Position numbers and translations under genes: made by a program. DNA of 31,875 nucleotides. It comes from Chara braunii (Eukaryota; Streptophyta; Charophyceae; Charales; Characeae). The notes below the pieces were generated by a model. The model saw nothing but the letters and a program-made list of their open reading frames with translations. It searched no databases and was not told the DNA's origin. Shown piece after piece: positions 1 through 10,153 of this stretch. The stretch lies in assembly GCA_003427395.1 (NCBI GenBank), contig BFEA01000353.1:1469704-1501578 (forward strand), written 5' to 3'. Numbering within the stretch: position 1 is the first letter of the stretch; the number at the start of each line of letters is the position of its first letter.

Positions 1-150
1 TTTCGAGTGTGTGAATGTTATTGGGCACGTCGGGGAAAACTCTCGGAATTTTGCGTGAATACGAATAGGCGTAGGATTTTCTTTTCCCGCGTCGCTTTTT
101 CGTGCGCGGATATGGTGACTTCAATTTTGAATTTGGAGAGAAACAAGCCG

Positions 151-512
151 TAACTGTTTTCGGTGCCTTTTTCTTCCTTTTTTTGTTGACGGCGCCGCGT
201 ATGCAGAAGCTTTCTCCCCTCTGTCCCCCGCATCGCTGCCTCCTGCACCGCTCTTCCCTTCTCCCTCCTTTTTCTCTCTCCCCGTAACTATTTTCCTTCT
301 CTCCCTCTCTCTCCCGCCTTGCTTTTTGCGCGCTCATTTCCCTATCTCGATCATCTGAATCTTGGACCCGTCTTGCGCTACTTCTCACGCCTTTTCTCTT
401 CTCACTCTCTGAGTCTGGTGCATGACGCCCGGTCGATCCATCGATAACTCCCGCTCGCCAATCAGGTGCGCGGATCAATAGAACCTTCCTATTGTGCGGC
501 GAATCTGGTTGG
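151..512 (+). other. 362-bp segment present only in the 5' LTR
   Basis: In the 3' LTR, the base before 151 (gccg) is joined directly to the base after 512 (ttgaacc) at 11514/11515. The segment is pyrimidine-rich, with many ctctc and ttctc runs, and shows no recognisable transposon termini or clear target duplication. It is either an ancestral part of the LTR deleted from the 3' copy or an insertion here. The lack of a duplication favours deletion. Confidence 0.8.
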
Positions 513-644
513 TTGAACCTTGAGTTCCAAGGGATCAACATGGCGTTCGTAGAGCACTCCTCTCAAAGTCTTCTCCTCCTGCTTCTCCTCTTACACCTCA
601 GCTTTCCCGTCACCTTCTCCCCCTTCTATCTCCCATATCGCAAC

Positions 645-650
645 TATAAA
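645..650 (+). promoter_or_regulatory. LTR core promoter TATA box
   Basis: TATAAA sits in a pyrimidine-rich stretch and is conserved in the 3' LTR at 11647-11652. Transcription would be expected 25-35 bases downstream, which would define the U3/R boundary near 675-685. The promoter role is inferred from position and consensus. Confidence 0.55.
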
Positions 651-1661
651 ACCCGCAAGCGCGTCCGCAAATCTCTCTCTTACGTTCTCGACTCGTAAGC
701 CAGCTTCCGGGAAGCAGTGGCTAGGCAGAGTGGATTGATGCGAGTCGGAAAGTCCTGTCGAGCTGACGATAGGCTGGCCGGTTGCGCGCTTGATCGCCAC
801 GACGGACTGTGGGATCCGGGCGAACCATGTCGAGTTTACGACAACGGGGTGACGATCGCAGTGGTGGGAGTTAGCACGCGACGGCCGAAATCGTCGGTGC
901 GGGTATGAGGATCAATGATCGGAGTTGAGTGAGTGATTGGCCCGGGGCCATAGTGGAATTAACGGCGAATGCGCCTTTGTGCGGATTGTTATCCTTGGCG
1001 TGAGTGTACGGCGGTGACGCCGAACTTTTATCTTTCCGGACCTTGTCATCTTCTATTTCGACTTTCTTTCCCTCGACTCTCTCTCTCTCTCCCTCTCTCT
1101 CTTTTTGAATGATGATGCGTCTGAATGATTGTCCCTCTCTTGAATGGGAATGAGTCGGCGTCCTGTTTTTGTGTGAAAGAACTTCTTCCGGAGCTCTTCC
1201 ATTAATTTCCTGGGTAATCCTCCTACGCAAGGACCCTNTCTTCTTGTCTTGTGAACGGTGGATGCGTGTGTACTNTGCGATGCNATCCATCTTTTCCTGT
1301 GCATGTCTNATTTTCGCACCTTCCACAGTGAATGCATGTATGGAAACGTGTGACTCTTTTCGTGTTGATTAGACGATTGTCGTCGGGATTTTGTTCGAGA
1401 ATGCAAGAGTGTTTAGATCTGTGCTTCTGAATGCACTGCGCATGCCATCTGCCTTATGTTGCACGACATCAGCAGCTAAGCCACCGGGCGGCCTTGAGAA
1501 ACAAGGCACCAACGTTGTGTTGAACTGAGCCGCGGATCGGTCCCTTGGTCATATGCATGATCAAACGGATGTGTGTTTTGCTCTCGCTCTTGTGTCCAAA
1601 GGATGGATTGAGGGTCGCGCGAATCGCTTTGGTTTTTAATGACGTCTCGAGATATTTGTGA

Positions 1662-2210
1662 TTGATTGACATGTGGACTGACAAGTACCCCTCGATTGGG
1701 CACCAGCCTCCCGTATCTCCTATCCCCATACGGCCCTTTCCCTACAGCGAGGAATGGACGCGTGTATGTGAGTGGGACGTACGAGAAGCCGTCGCACAAA
1801 TCGGCGGGCACTATTACTTCCCTCCGGCTGACCGTTGTTCAGGGTTCGTAGACGCCGGATTTGTCATTATCGATACACACTTTCCACCCTACTCGATATT
1901 GTTGCCGTTAAACGAGTTGATCGTCATTCTGTGGACGGCAGTGGCGCCCCATTGGCCCCGCACTCTGTGTACGGAGTGCCAGCGTTTCGATCGCTACGAA
2001 GCGAAGGGCTTCCACTACCGAATACGAAGTGCGGACAAGCATAAGGAAAGCGCCACTCGGTTGAGACCATCCACGTCGGACTCGGAACTAACCAGCGAAC
2101 GACGACGAGATCTGGTACGAAAACGAGACACGCGAAGCGTGCCAAAGCCTTTCCGTTCTAAACGACGGGCTGTAGCCCGGTGGGAAGCCCGACAGTACTT
2201 TTTGGATTGA
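1662..2210 (+). other. Open frame inside the 5' LTR, 182 codons, function unknown
   Basis: An uninterrupted frame with ATG lies wholly inside the LTR. Its C-terminal half is rich in Arg/Lys/Asp/Glu and has protein-like composition, including a CxxC-type pair near residues 102-105. The 3' LTR copy keeps much of the frame but differs by a net 3-base in-frame indel and a TGA at about 12755. No family is recognised. LTR-encoded proteins are known in a few retroelements, but chance is a serious alternative because the 85-bp indel contains the start codon. Confidence 0.2.
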
Positions 2211-2429
2211 ATTTGGATCTTTCTGTTTTCGCGCCATGTCCGCGCGCGCATTCCGTGACACGTGAAATTAATCGACTTGCTTCATTGGACCTACACGGGG
2301 GATTTCAGTTCCATCTGTGTCCCCACACTCAATTTTCAAAAATCCTTGCCATACCCCATCTTGCTGTTTTTCTGGGCCTCTTTCCGCACGTCTCACACTC
2401 CGAACGAAAGACAGCACAGGGCGTGAGGT

Positions 2430-2442
2430 NNGTATCGGAGCC
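2430..2442 (+). other. Primer-binding site, initiator-Met tRNA type, partly hidden by NN
   Basis: After two N bases the sequence gtatcggagcc matches 10 of 11 bases of the common plant retrotransposon PBS complementary to the 3' end of initiator-Met tRNA (TGGTATCAGAGCC). The first bases of the PBS and the last bases of the LTR appear to have been swallowed by the NN. A 14-bp perfect palindrome centred on CACGTG starts inside the PBS end (2441-2454). Confidence 0.75.
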
Positions 2443-2565
2443 GACACGTGTCGGTTCTGATGATAGTAAGTCGAACTGGCGAGAGGTAGGAGAGACCCTC
2501 AACTAACTCGTCGGGATCGCCCAGTAACCAGGTCTCAGTCTAGTGCGACTGCACCCGCAATACCA

Positions 2566-3675
2566 ATGGTGGACGGTACTAGGGTGATCGTTAGTATCCC
2601 TGCCCCCTTCCCCTTCTTCCCTAACTATACTCATCCCGAGGCTTGGCTGGAAGCTGTCGAAGCTCAGAACTACAACGCAACTGATCTCCCCCGCGTTCTG
2701 ACATTGCTACTCCGCAAGACGTCGCGTGACTGGTTTAGATAACATACATGGGTAGATTGAGCTATTTTCAAGACAGCCTTTTTGGCTCGATTCGATACAA
2801 TCACTGAAAATGCCGCCTGGTACGTACTCAAAAATCGACCCCAAGAATGAGGGGAATTGTTGCCCTATTACGTCGATCGATTTCAGACCACGCTGGATAA
2901 ATCCGGGCGAGACGAGAAATCCGCTCGAGATCTGTTTATTGATCACCTTCGAAATCTGACCTTGAAAGGGAAATTACAGAAAAAGGTTCCGCCGAAAACG
3001 CACCCATTATCGACTGTCATCACTAAGGCATTGCAACTGGATCTGGCTGATACCAAAAAACATATCAGCCAGGGAGATGAAGACATTACGGATACCATAC
3101 GGGATGTAACGGCCAAAAGGCGATCATGGTTGCAGGCGGTCGAACGGTTTTACCCCCGCGTCGACCATGACCTTCTAGGTGGGATCGCTTCCGATATCCC
3201 GACTGCTTCTCCTTCCTCTTCCCCGGTGAATCAACCGATTGCAGCCGTTAGAAGCGGAACCCCATCCGAACCTCCCTCGCCGGCCGTAACCAATCTACAC
3301 CTTGCCCAGATGATCCATACAGCTACTACCAAGCAGTCCGAATGGATGGGCAACCTAATCCAAATGCAGACCGCCCATATGAAACGAATGGAACAAGTAA
3401 TGAGCAGGCTCATCAAGCCTAACCCAGCTCCTGCTCGACCTTCCCCTGCATCGTTTCCACTCTTACCTGCTCCGCCTGCTCCAGGATTCGCCCCTCGGTT
3501 TCCCCATCTAGCTAATCCGGCAGGAAAAATCGAGTGTTTTAACTGCAAACAGCCCGGGCACTTTGCCCGGGACTGCCCGCAGCCGAAACGAAATCAGCCT
3601 CCCCCTACTGCGGCCCCTGTCGCCCTTAATCAAGGACGAGTGGCTGCTTTGATGGATACGGATCAAGGAAGATAA
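2566..3675 (+). pseudogene. gag: gag (capsid/nucleocapsid) with three internal stops
   Basis: Gag packages element RNA into virus-like particles. The frame starts at the ATG at 2566 about 125 bp after the PBS, with a typical N-terminal region containing EAWLEAVEAQNY. It is interrupted by TAA at 2740, TGA at 2758 and TGA at 2848, then stays open from 2851 to a TAA at 3673. The N-terminal half is a retrotransposon capsid-type helical region. A proline-rich linker follows, and then one CCHC zinc knuckle (CFNCKQPGHFARDC, about 3535-3576) that binds nucleic acid. All three internal stops can be explained by single C-to-T changes. The ending TAA is in the same frame as the pol segment that follows, so the gag/pol border is a single stop codon, not a frameshift. 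Confidence 0.88.
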
Positions 3676-5655
3676 CTCGTGGCATACGCCCCCGAGCAGC
3701 CTTCCCCTTCGACGACACTGGCGTCGACATCAGGAGCTTCCTCCTCTGACGCTGCTGACATAGTCGATCCACTCGAATACCTTCATCTTGCAGGCATGAT
3801 CGGAGCAATCCGATCGGTCCCGGATGATCTCGAGTGGGTCAATCGCGAGTCCAATCCTGTACCGCAGTTTCAGACAGGAGACATTGATGTATTGAAAACG
3901 CTCAAGCAACTAAATATTCGCGTGCCCATCCCAGTGGGACATCTGCTCACCATATCTGAAGTGGCGAACGATAAGCTTCTACAACACTGCCAGAAAAATC
4001 AAAAGCGTTTCACCTATCAACGCATACAACGGATGTTGAAGAAGAAAGAAGAAAGCGAGGAAGTTGTACCCCCCGAGCCAGACACAAAAGAACCCGAACC
4101 TGAAGCCGCACGTATAGCAGCGATCTCTTTAGCAGAAAAATATCACTTCGTACGAGCTCGGCCGGTACTATGGAAAAGTGCGGAATGTGACTGTGAAGTA
4201 TGGGGCAAGCCGTTTAATGCCCTTATCGACACGGGGTCTTCTGCAGTAGCCATATCATTGGATACTGTAAAAAAGACGGGACGACTTGGATCGATTCTTC
4301 CTCAATCTGGCAGAGACAACTATGTCTCTGCCAACGAGGAAGCAATGAACATCGTAGGCATTATCGAGAATGTGGCCGTAAAAGTTGGACGAGTACACGT
4401 CCTTGTTAACGCGCTCGTAATAGATGTACGTTCCTATTCTGTGTTGTTGGGATTACCTTGGGCGATGGCGGTAGGTGCACGTCTGCATTTCGATTCGAAG
4501 CAACTGGTACTCACACAAACTGGGGGAAAACCTCAAACTGTTCCTTTGCGAGTTTCCACCCGAACGATGAAACGGGTCCCTAACCCAGCCCAAATAGGGA
4601 TGATCCGAGACATTGATCCCGAGGAATGCTCTCCCTCGCACCTCGGGGATGAAATAAGGGAACAAGAACATGAAGAAGAGATGCCTAGCGAAGAAGAATG
4701 GAAGCATCTGGTTGAACTTTTCGAACATGAAACCCCCGAAGAATTTCAAGTGTGCCCCGACACCGCCCGAAGCTTCCACGTGGATTCCGAAGACCGTGCA
4801 TTCACGCCTCTAATAACCCAGGTCAGTCCTTTCGTCCTCCTCGGGGAACCCCTATTACAAGTTTCCGACCTGGCTGATGATTTGGAACCCCCTCGCACCT
4901 TGTACGAGGGAGCTCTCTCCTTACGAACGCGTTATCAGCAAACGGAACAGTATTTGGATGTCTCTGTTTTTGTGCCCAGATCGTTACTAACGACAGGAGT
5001 CACCATCGCCTTGATTAAACAAGAGGCGGAAGCACCGGTAAGTGACGTACCTAATCTGATGCAAGAAATAACGGATCTAACAGGGCTAACTGTGGAACCG
5101 ACCTCGGTTGGTTCCGAGACCGACGCTGAGACTAAAGAAACGGAGATGATCAGCCCCGCCGAGTCCCAGATGATAGCAACTGTCTTCTCTGTTTGCACCA
5201 GTAGTTCCGTTTTCTCTTGTGTCGGTGAGCGGCGGGAACGGCCAATCGATTGGGTCGATATGCCCCTCAAGGTTTCCGGGGAATCAACAATCCCCCTCCC
5301 GAGTCACGTTCCCGCGGAACTCCGAAAGTCGTTAATCTGTGTGCTAAATGGTTACGCAGAAGTACTGAGCGTGCATGATAATGATATCGGCTTAACAAAT
5401 GTGATTGAGCATGCCATCCTCACAGGAGATCATCCGCCCATTAGTTGCGCTCCCTATCGATACTCGCCAGCTCAAAGAGCGACCACTTTTCAGCGGATTA
5501 AGGAGTTCGAAGTTAATGGATAGATCGAACCTGCAATAGGTTCATGGTCTTTTCCCGTAGTGATCGTACCTAAAAAGGCCGGAGAGATTCGTATTTGTAT
5601 TGATTATCGAAAATTGAATGATATGACGATTAAAGAACCCTCTCCCCCGGATTGA
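3676..5655 (+). pseudogene. pol: pol part 1: aspartic protease and start of reverse transcriptase
   Basis: This continues the gag frame directly after TAA 3673-3675 and has no nearby ATG, so expression would need stop readthrough in an intact copy, or the stop is another mutation. The retropepsin active site ALIDTGSS has its Asp at 4228-4230, followed about 70 residues later by a VLLGLPW flap-type motif. This enzyme cuts the Gag-Pol polyprotein. A long acidic spacer leads to the start of reverse transcriptase. A TAG at 5521-5523 interrupts the fingers region, after which RT motifs PVVIVPKK and CIDYRKLN continue in frame. Reading then ends at TGA 5653 because of a small indel at about 5640-5650. 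Confidence 0.88.
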
Positions 5656-6820
5656 TGAATTGTTGGATGCGATTGGGAGTGCTCGATTTTTCAGCAAGTT
5701 TGATGTTCGCCATGGATTCCATCATCTTCTTGTCCGAGAAGAAGATCGTCCGAAAACCGTGTTTGTGCTTTTCGAAGGTACGTGGCAATGGATTCAATGT
5801 CCGATGGGTATTTGCAACGCCCCTGCGACTTTTCAGCGGGCCATGAACATGGCTTTTCAGAATTTCGTACGGAAGACTCGTCTGATGCAGAGCATCATCA
5901 ACTACTGCGTGATTGTGTACATGGATGACATCCTGGTGTATTCGAGTTCCTACGAGGGACACGTGCAACACATCGAATGGGCACTGCATGGGTTACGAGA
6001 TGCAGGTTTCAAGGTGGCGCTTGAGAAGTGTCAGTTTTTCCTTACCACCATTTCCTTCCTGGGGCACATGGTGACAGACAAGGGACTCCAACCGGAGCCG
6101 CAGAAGGTGGCAGCAGTCAGTGACGCGCCGGTGCCTACGACTATCACGCAAGTTTGCGCCTTTCTAGGCCTAGCCTCGTATTACCGCAGATTTATCAAGG
6201 TCTTCGCGACGATTGCGGGACCCCTCACAAATCTGTTGCGCAAGGATCAGTCGTTGATCTGGACGTCGGAGTGCGATCAAGCGTTTTCCAAACTCAAGGC
6301 TGCTCTCATTTCGGCTCCGGTCCTTATAAGACCGGATCCCGAAAAACCTTTTGTTCTCATCACCGACTGGCAGCCAGAGGCGATTTCGGCGATCCTTGCC
6401 CAGGTGGGACCAAGCGGACTCGAGAGTGTGGTGGAGTATGCATCCAAATCAGTGCCCGCCTGCAAGCACAACTACGCCGCTCCAACGGGTGAATGCTATG
6501 CGGCCCTCTGGGGAATCAGCCACTTTCGTGCTTACCTGTACAACCGAAAATTCACCCTGGTGACTGATCATGAGCCCCTGTTGGCTCTGAAGAAGTCGAA
6601 GGATTACTCGGGCATGATCGAGCGATGGGCAACGGTGTTGCAGAGCATGGACTTTGACATCCGCCATCGGAAGCACGAGAGACACGGGAATGCGGACGGA
6701 CTGACACGCCTGCACCGACCTGAGAAAGTTCCGAAGAATGAGGAGGTAATTCCGTGGAACGAACCCGAACAGGAGACCGGACCTCGGTACGGCCAGGTGG
6801 AGATCTTATCAAAGCAGTAA
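5645..6820 (+). pseudogene. pol: pol part 2: reverse transcriptase core and RNase H
   Basis: After a frameshift at about 5640-5650 (probably a few bases lost between KEP and LPRID), the reverse transcriptase continues in the +1 frame. The first catalytic Asp is in KFDVRHG (5702-5704) and the YMDD box is at 5918-5929. The NAPATFQR and FLGLASYYRRF motifs typical of Ty3/gypsy are present. The RNase H domain follows, with LITDWQ (first acidic residue, about 6370), GECYA and TDHEPLLAL near 6560, so its catalytic residues look intact. Together these copy RNA to DNA and remove the RNA strand. The frame closes at TAA 6818, which again lies in frame with the next module. Confidence 0.93.
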
Positions 6821-7705
6821 GTGACACAAGGACTAATTGTTCTGTTCTGCTCTCCCTGCATCCCCTCCTCCTCTGCCATCATGACTACCCCACTCGCCTC
6901 CGCAACCCCTTCTTCTCCTACTAATTCTGCCCCTCTCACTTCCTCGACTTTCTTCGCCACCCTTCCCGATAAATTCTGTTATTTTTGCATGTGTATTGCA
7001 CGAGTTTATGGGGTCGACTGTCATCCCTTTGAGACCGGATTTGTCGATTGGGTAGAATGTGCCTCGTGTGTCAACCGTGCGCACGGGGCCTGCGTTCGAT
7101 ATCGGACGAGTAGCAAGGAATGGAGGTGCCCCCTGTGTAGAACGAACAAGCTCCCCACGGAGGTTCGATTCGAGGCCGCCCGTACGGACGCCCCTGAATA
7201 CGATGAAAAATACCGACGAGCGAAAGTTTGGACGGATAAAATTTTATTAGCAAAATTAGCGGGATTATCATTGGGCCACCTCACCAAACACGACAGACGA
7301 AGGGCAACCGAGAGATCTCGGGACTATCGATGGATCAACGGTCATTTGGAAAAGCGTAAAACTGACGGATCAGGTTCGTGGTTGACGGTTCCCCATCCCT
7401 TCCAGAGATACGATTGGATCCGATCCGCTCACGAAGAATAGGCCGCTCATTTCGCAATACGTGTCACAGAGGCAACTGTAGACCAAAACCGATGGTTTTG
7501 GTCCAATATACGAGATGACGTCAAGTACATCGTCGCTAACTGTCTGGTCTGTGCCACTGATCGTGCCCCTATACGGGGACCAAACACGATCGTACCAACG
7601 GAAGTAGAGCGTCCTTTCCAGCGAGTCAGTATGGACACGACAGATATCGACGTGTCACCTGGCCCAAACCGCTGTGAATATTTTATCCTGTTGGTTTTTA
7701 ATTGA
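6821..7705 (+). pseudogene. pol: pol part 3: PHD finger and integrase N-terminal zinc domain
   Basis: In the same frame as RNase H but beyond TAA 6818 comes a Ser/Thr/Pro-rich linker, then a PHD finger at 6977-7138. Its C4HC3 spacing is CYFC, ECASC, x4 His, x2 Cys, x11 and CPLC, with Trp two residues before the last Cys pair (EWRCPLC) and another Trp in DWVEC at the position of the H3K4-methyl cage residue. The integrase HHCC zinc domain follows: His in RSAHEE and AAHF, then CLVC at about 7540. A TAG at 7439-7441 sits between the two His. The first catalytic Asp of the core is in SMDTTD (7634-7636). Reading fails at TGA about 7703 because of one extra T in a five-T run (7695-7699). Known: PHD fingers read histone H3 tails. 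Inferred: this one may guide integration. Confidence 0.82.
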
Positions 7706-8612
7706 CCATTTTTCCAAATACATCGAAGTCTATCCCTGTAAGACCCGAAAGGCCGTAGAAATAACCACGTACATCGAACGATTCCTCTATACCCATCTAG
7801 ATACAGAAGAAATTCTAACTGACAATGGGTCGCAATTCAAAGGCGAGGTAGAAGAACTACTTCCGCGAAGGGGCGTCACGCTCCGACATACGGCACCCCA
7901 CGTGTCCCAGTCGAACGGGTTGGCCGAGAATGCCAACCGTATGATTAAAACCGCCCTTCGCAGGAACTTAGCGGCACACGACACGCGTCCTTGGCCCGAG
8001 ATTGTATATCAGATCGTTGGGATCCACCGGGCCACCCCTCATGAGTCTACGGGGTTTACCCCCTTTCAGTTTCGAACTAATAGCCTCCCCTGTGTCGACT
8101 ACCGGGGTAACTCGGAAATTGCCGAAGCAGGGGATAGAGACACGCGTGCAGCTCTCAAAGCCAAGGCCAAAAGGTACACCGAATTAATGGAACGGGCCGT
8201 CCCAAAGCTATCCCGAAAAAGGCAAAGGATGACCGAACTGGCCCACGGTAGACAGGTCCGTAGCTACGAGGCCCGGAATGGATATGCTGGGCCCCAGCAC
8301 CAATATGAATTAGGGGACCTAGTGCAGGTACGTAAATGTGCACGCGACCGGAAACTCGCTCTCAAGTTCTCTGACTGTTTTCGCGTTGTCGAACTCGGAC
8401 CCAACGGCGCCAACACGGTGCGCATCGCGCCTGAGGCTAGTGCCAGCCATAACTCTGTCCCCATCGTCCGGCATACCTCCTACCTCCGTCTCCTTCCCCC
8501 TTCCGATCTTCCTCCCTCTTCTTCCTCGGAAAGTGAGGAGAACGACGACGATCTAACTCTCTCTCCTCTTTCTCCCTCTTGGCCTTCGTCCTCCTCTCCC
8601 ACCTCGCCATGA
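7697..8612 (+). pseudogene. pol: pol part 4: integrase catalytic core and C-terminal domain
   Basis: Downstream of the one-base frameshift the integrase core resumes at LIDHFSKY. The second Asp is in LTDNGSQF (7821-7823) and the Glu is in GLAENANR (7926-7928), 34 residues apart by my count, close to the usual D,D-35-E. The enzyme joins the element DNA to the chromosome. The C-terminal part has the SH3-like GPY/F-type region (QYELGDLVQVRK through FSDCFRVVELGPNG, about 8305-8410). It ends in a Ser/Pro-rich acidic tail. No chromodomain is visible. The stop TGA at 8610-8612 overlaps the ATG of the next frame as ATGA. Confidence 0.9.
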
Positions 8613-9060
8613 GTTTTATCGCAGAGCGGATTCTTGACGCGCAGCTGTTGCAACCACGTGGCCACATCTCAGAGATTCGGCAAGTTTGTCACCCTCGGCT
8701 CAATGCGGATCTTCGGCGTCTGATGCGATTCTTCTGCGACTAATGCGAATTCCTTTCACATAATTGCATTTTTCATGTATCTGTGCCGCCGCCGCGTTCC
8801 AGATCAAAGGAAGTCCTCACGCCGTGGTATTCGCGGAGGTAACCGCAGTTCATCGGCGAGCAGGTCCCAAGACGAGCCACATCACCACGGTGGCGACATT
8901 CACCGGCGACATCAGCTCGGTCAATCTGTTGTGGCATACGCAATCTTGGCCTCGTTGCGCGAGTGGATGGAGCAAGTGTCCAACGTGTGGCAGCACGTCC
9001 TCGCCCGACAGGGGTATAACATCATCCCGATCTTTGCATCGGACCTTGACGGTATCCGCC
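8609..9060 (+). pseudogene. Extra retrotransposon ORF, N-terminal part (ATGA overlap with integrase)
   Basis: The ATG at 8609 overlaps the integrase stop by four bases. The frame reads 44 residues (MSFIAERILDAQ...) to TAA 8741. Protein-like sequence then carries on in two other frames: about 8764-8930 (segment around FQIKGSPHAVVFAEV) and about 8925-9060 (segment around LREWMEQVSNVWQHVL). The simplest reading is one ancestral frame broken by small indels. The overlap suggests termination-reinitiation in an intact element. No family is recognised. An env-like or other third ORF sits at this place in some plant gypsy elements, but I see no signal peptide or transmembrane segment that would support an envelope. 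Confidence 0.5.
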
Positions 9061-10153
9061 GATCACCGCGCGAGCGGCCTGTTGCGATCCCAACCCTCGT
9101 CCCCTTCCCCCATCCCCAATCAACCACGCTGATCTTCTCGCTCCTCTCTCTATCTTTGGTCTTCCCTCTCTCTTCCCCACCTTCTGGCAGTCTGATCTTC
9201 ATCCTTTCCTTTCCTTCTCGTTCGAGCCTCTTTCAGTCCCTCTTATCAATCCTGGACATTGGCGACTGTGGCGCGAAACTTTTGAGGAGCTGTCCTTCTG
9301 CTTGGCCAGAGTACAGGTGACGTGGACGGGCACTAGCGAGCATCCCACATGGATCGAGAATCCGAAGCTGCTGATCATACAGACTTGGAGGACCAACGCG
9401 GAAGGAGATCTTCTTGGCTTTCTCTTCGGATCGGTACGGTCGGGACGACGCCACCTGATTGCGCAAGAGCTTATCGCACCGATTGTACAATTGGCGGACG
9501 ATCTCTCGCGCGACATCTATTTTCAGAGTGACGACAATCCTGCTCCGTACATTTTCGAGCGATCATTGGATCCGTACCTTCAGTGGACTGCGTGCTTGGA
9601 GGAACCTAGGGACGAGGATACGCTACCATCGCGGCAGGAGTATCTGAAGCCATACGAGATCATCCCTCACGCCTTCTATCCGATGGCAGAGGAAATGGTG
9701 ATCGACGGCGAAGACGAAGAAGAAGACGACGACGACGAAAAAACATCGGAGGAGGGAAGCTATAGTGAACATAGCGAGGGCGAGCTGAGTGAGAAGGGAG
9801 AGGAAGAAGAAGGGACCAGGTCCGAGTGGGAAGCCTTGCTGGAGGAAGCAACGTGCACGGGAACGGAGGCGGAAGATCCGGAAGCGGCGCGAAAGCGTGA
9901 AGAAATTGCCACCAGGAAGCGCCAGCTGGAGTTCGCCAGCGAAGCTAGCCTGCGCATCAGTAGCGATCCAACCAGGGATCCAGAGCTGCCAAAGCCCAAA
10001 GATGGCGACCCTGCAGCCGCCACCTCAAGTATCGCGCGACGGAGACGGAGCCGATCCTCCTCCTCCTCCAGCCCCACCCGTCCCCCAATTCGCCCACGTA
10101 CCGATGCGGGCGATAGGCCTTCGTCCTCGGACGTTGTCCCGCCGACCCCTTGA
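9050..10153 (+). pseudogene. Extra retrotransposon ORF, central acidic and SR-rich part
   Basis: The frame is open from 9050 to TGA 10151, about 367 codons, without a good ATG near its start, which fits a piece of a longer frame continued from 8609. The first 200 residues have globular composition (segments around NPGHWRLWRETF and RHLIAQELIAPIVQLADD). They are followed by a strongly acidic stretch of Asp/Glu/Ser (about 9700-9840), a charged helix-prone part (ARKREEIATRKRQLEF), and a basic Arg/Ser run (about 10036-10085). Such acidic plus SR composition is often nuclear, but that is inference. No known domain is recognised. Confidence 0.55.

Larger units (their letters stand above)
1..2429 (+). 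repeat. 5' LTR of the gypsy element (left end outside window)
   Basis: Base 1 corresponds to about 11365 in the 3' LTR, and the two copies align through the shared end at gcgtgaggt (2421-2429 and 13335-13343). The last roughly 11 bases of this LTR are missing where the assembly shows NN at 2430-2431. This copy carries two segments absent from the 3' LTR: 151-512 (362 bp) and 1600-1684 (85 bp). Scattered substitutions separate the copies at a few percent by eye. Confidence 0.93.

Noticed and set aside
871-1406. Overlapping minus-strand open frames in the LTR
   Set aside because: The same CT-rich LTR sequence appears in the 3' copy with frame-breaking differences, composition is Arg/Glu/Ser low complexity, and there is no family signal.
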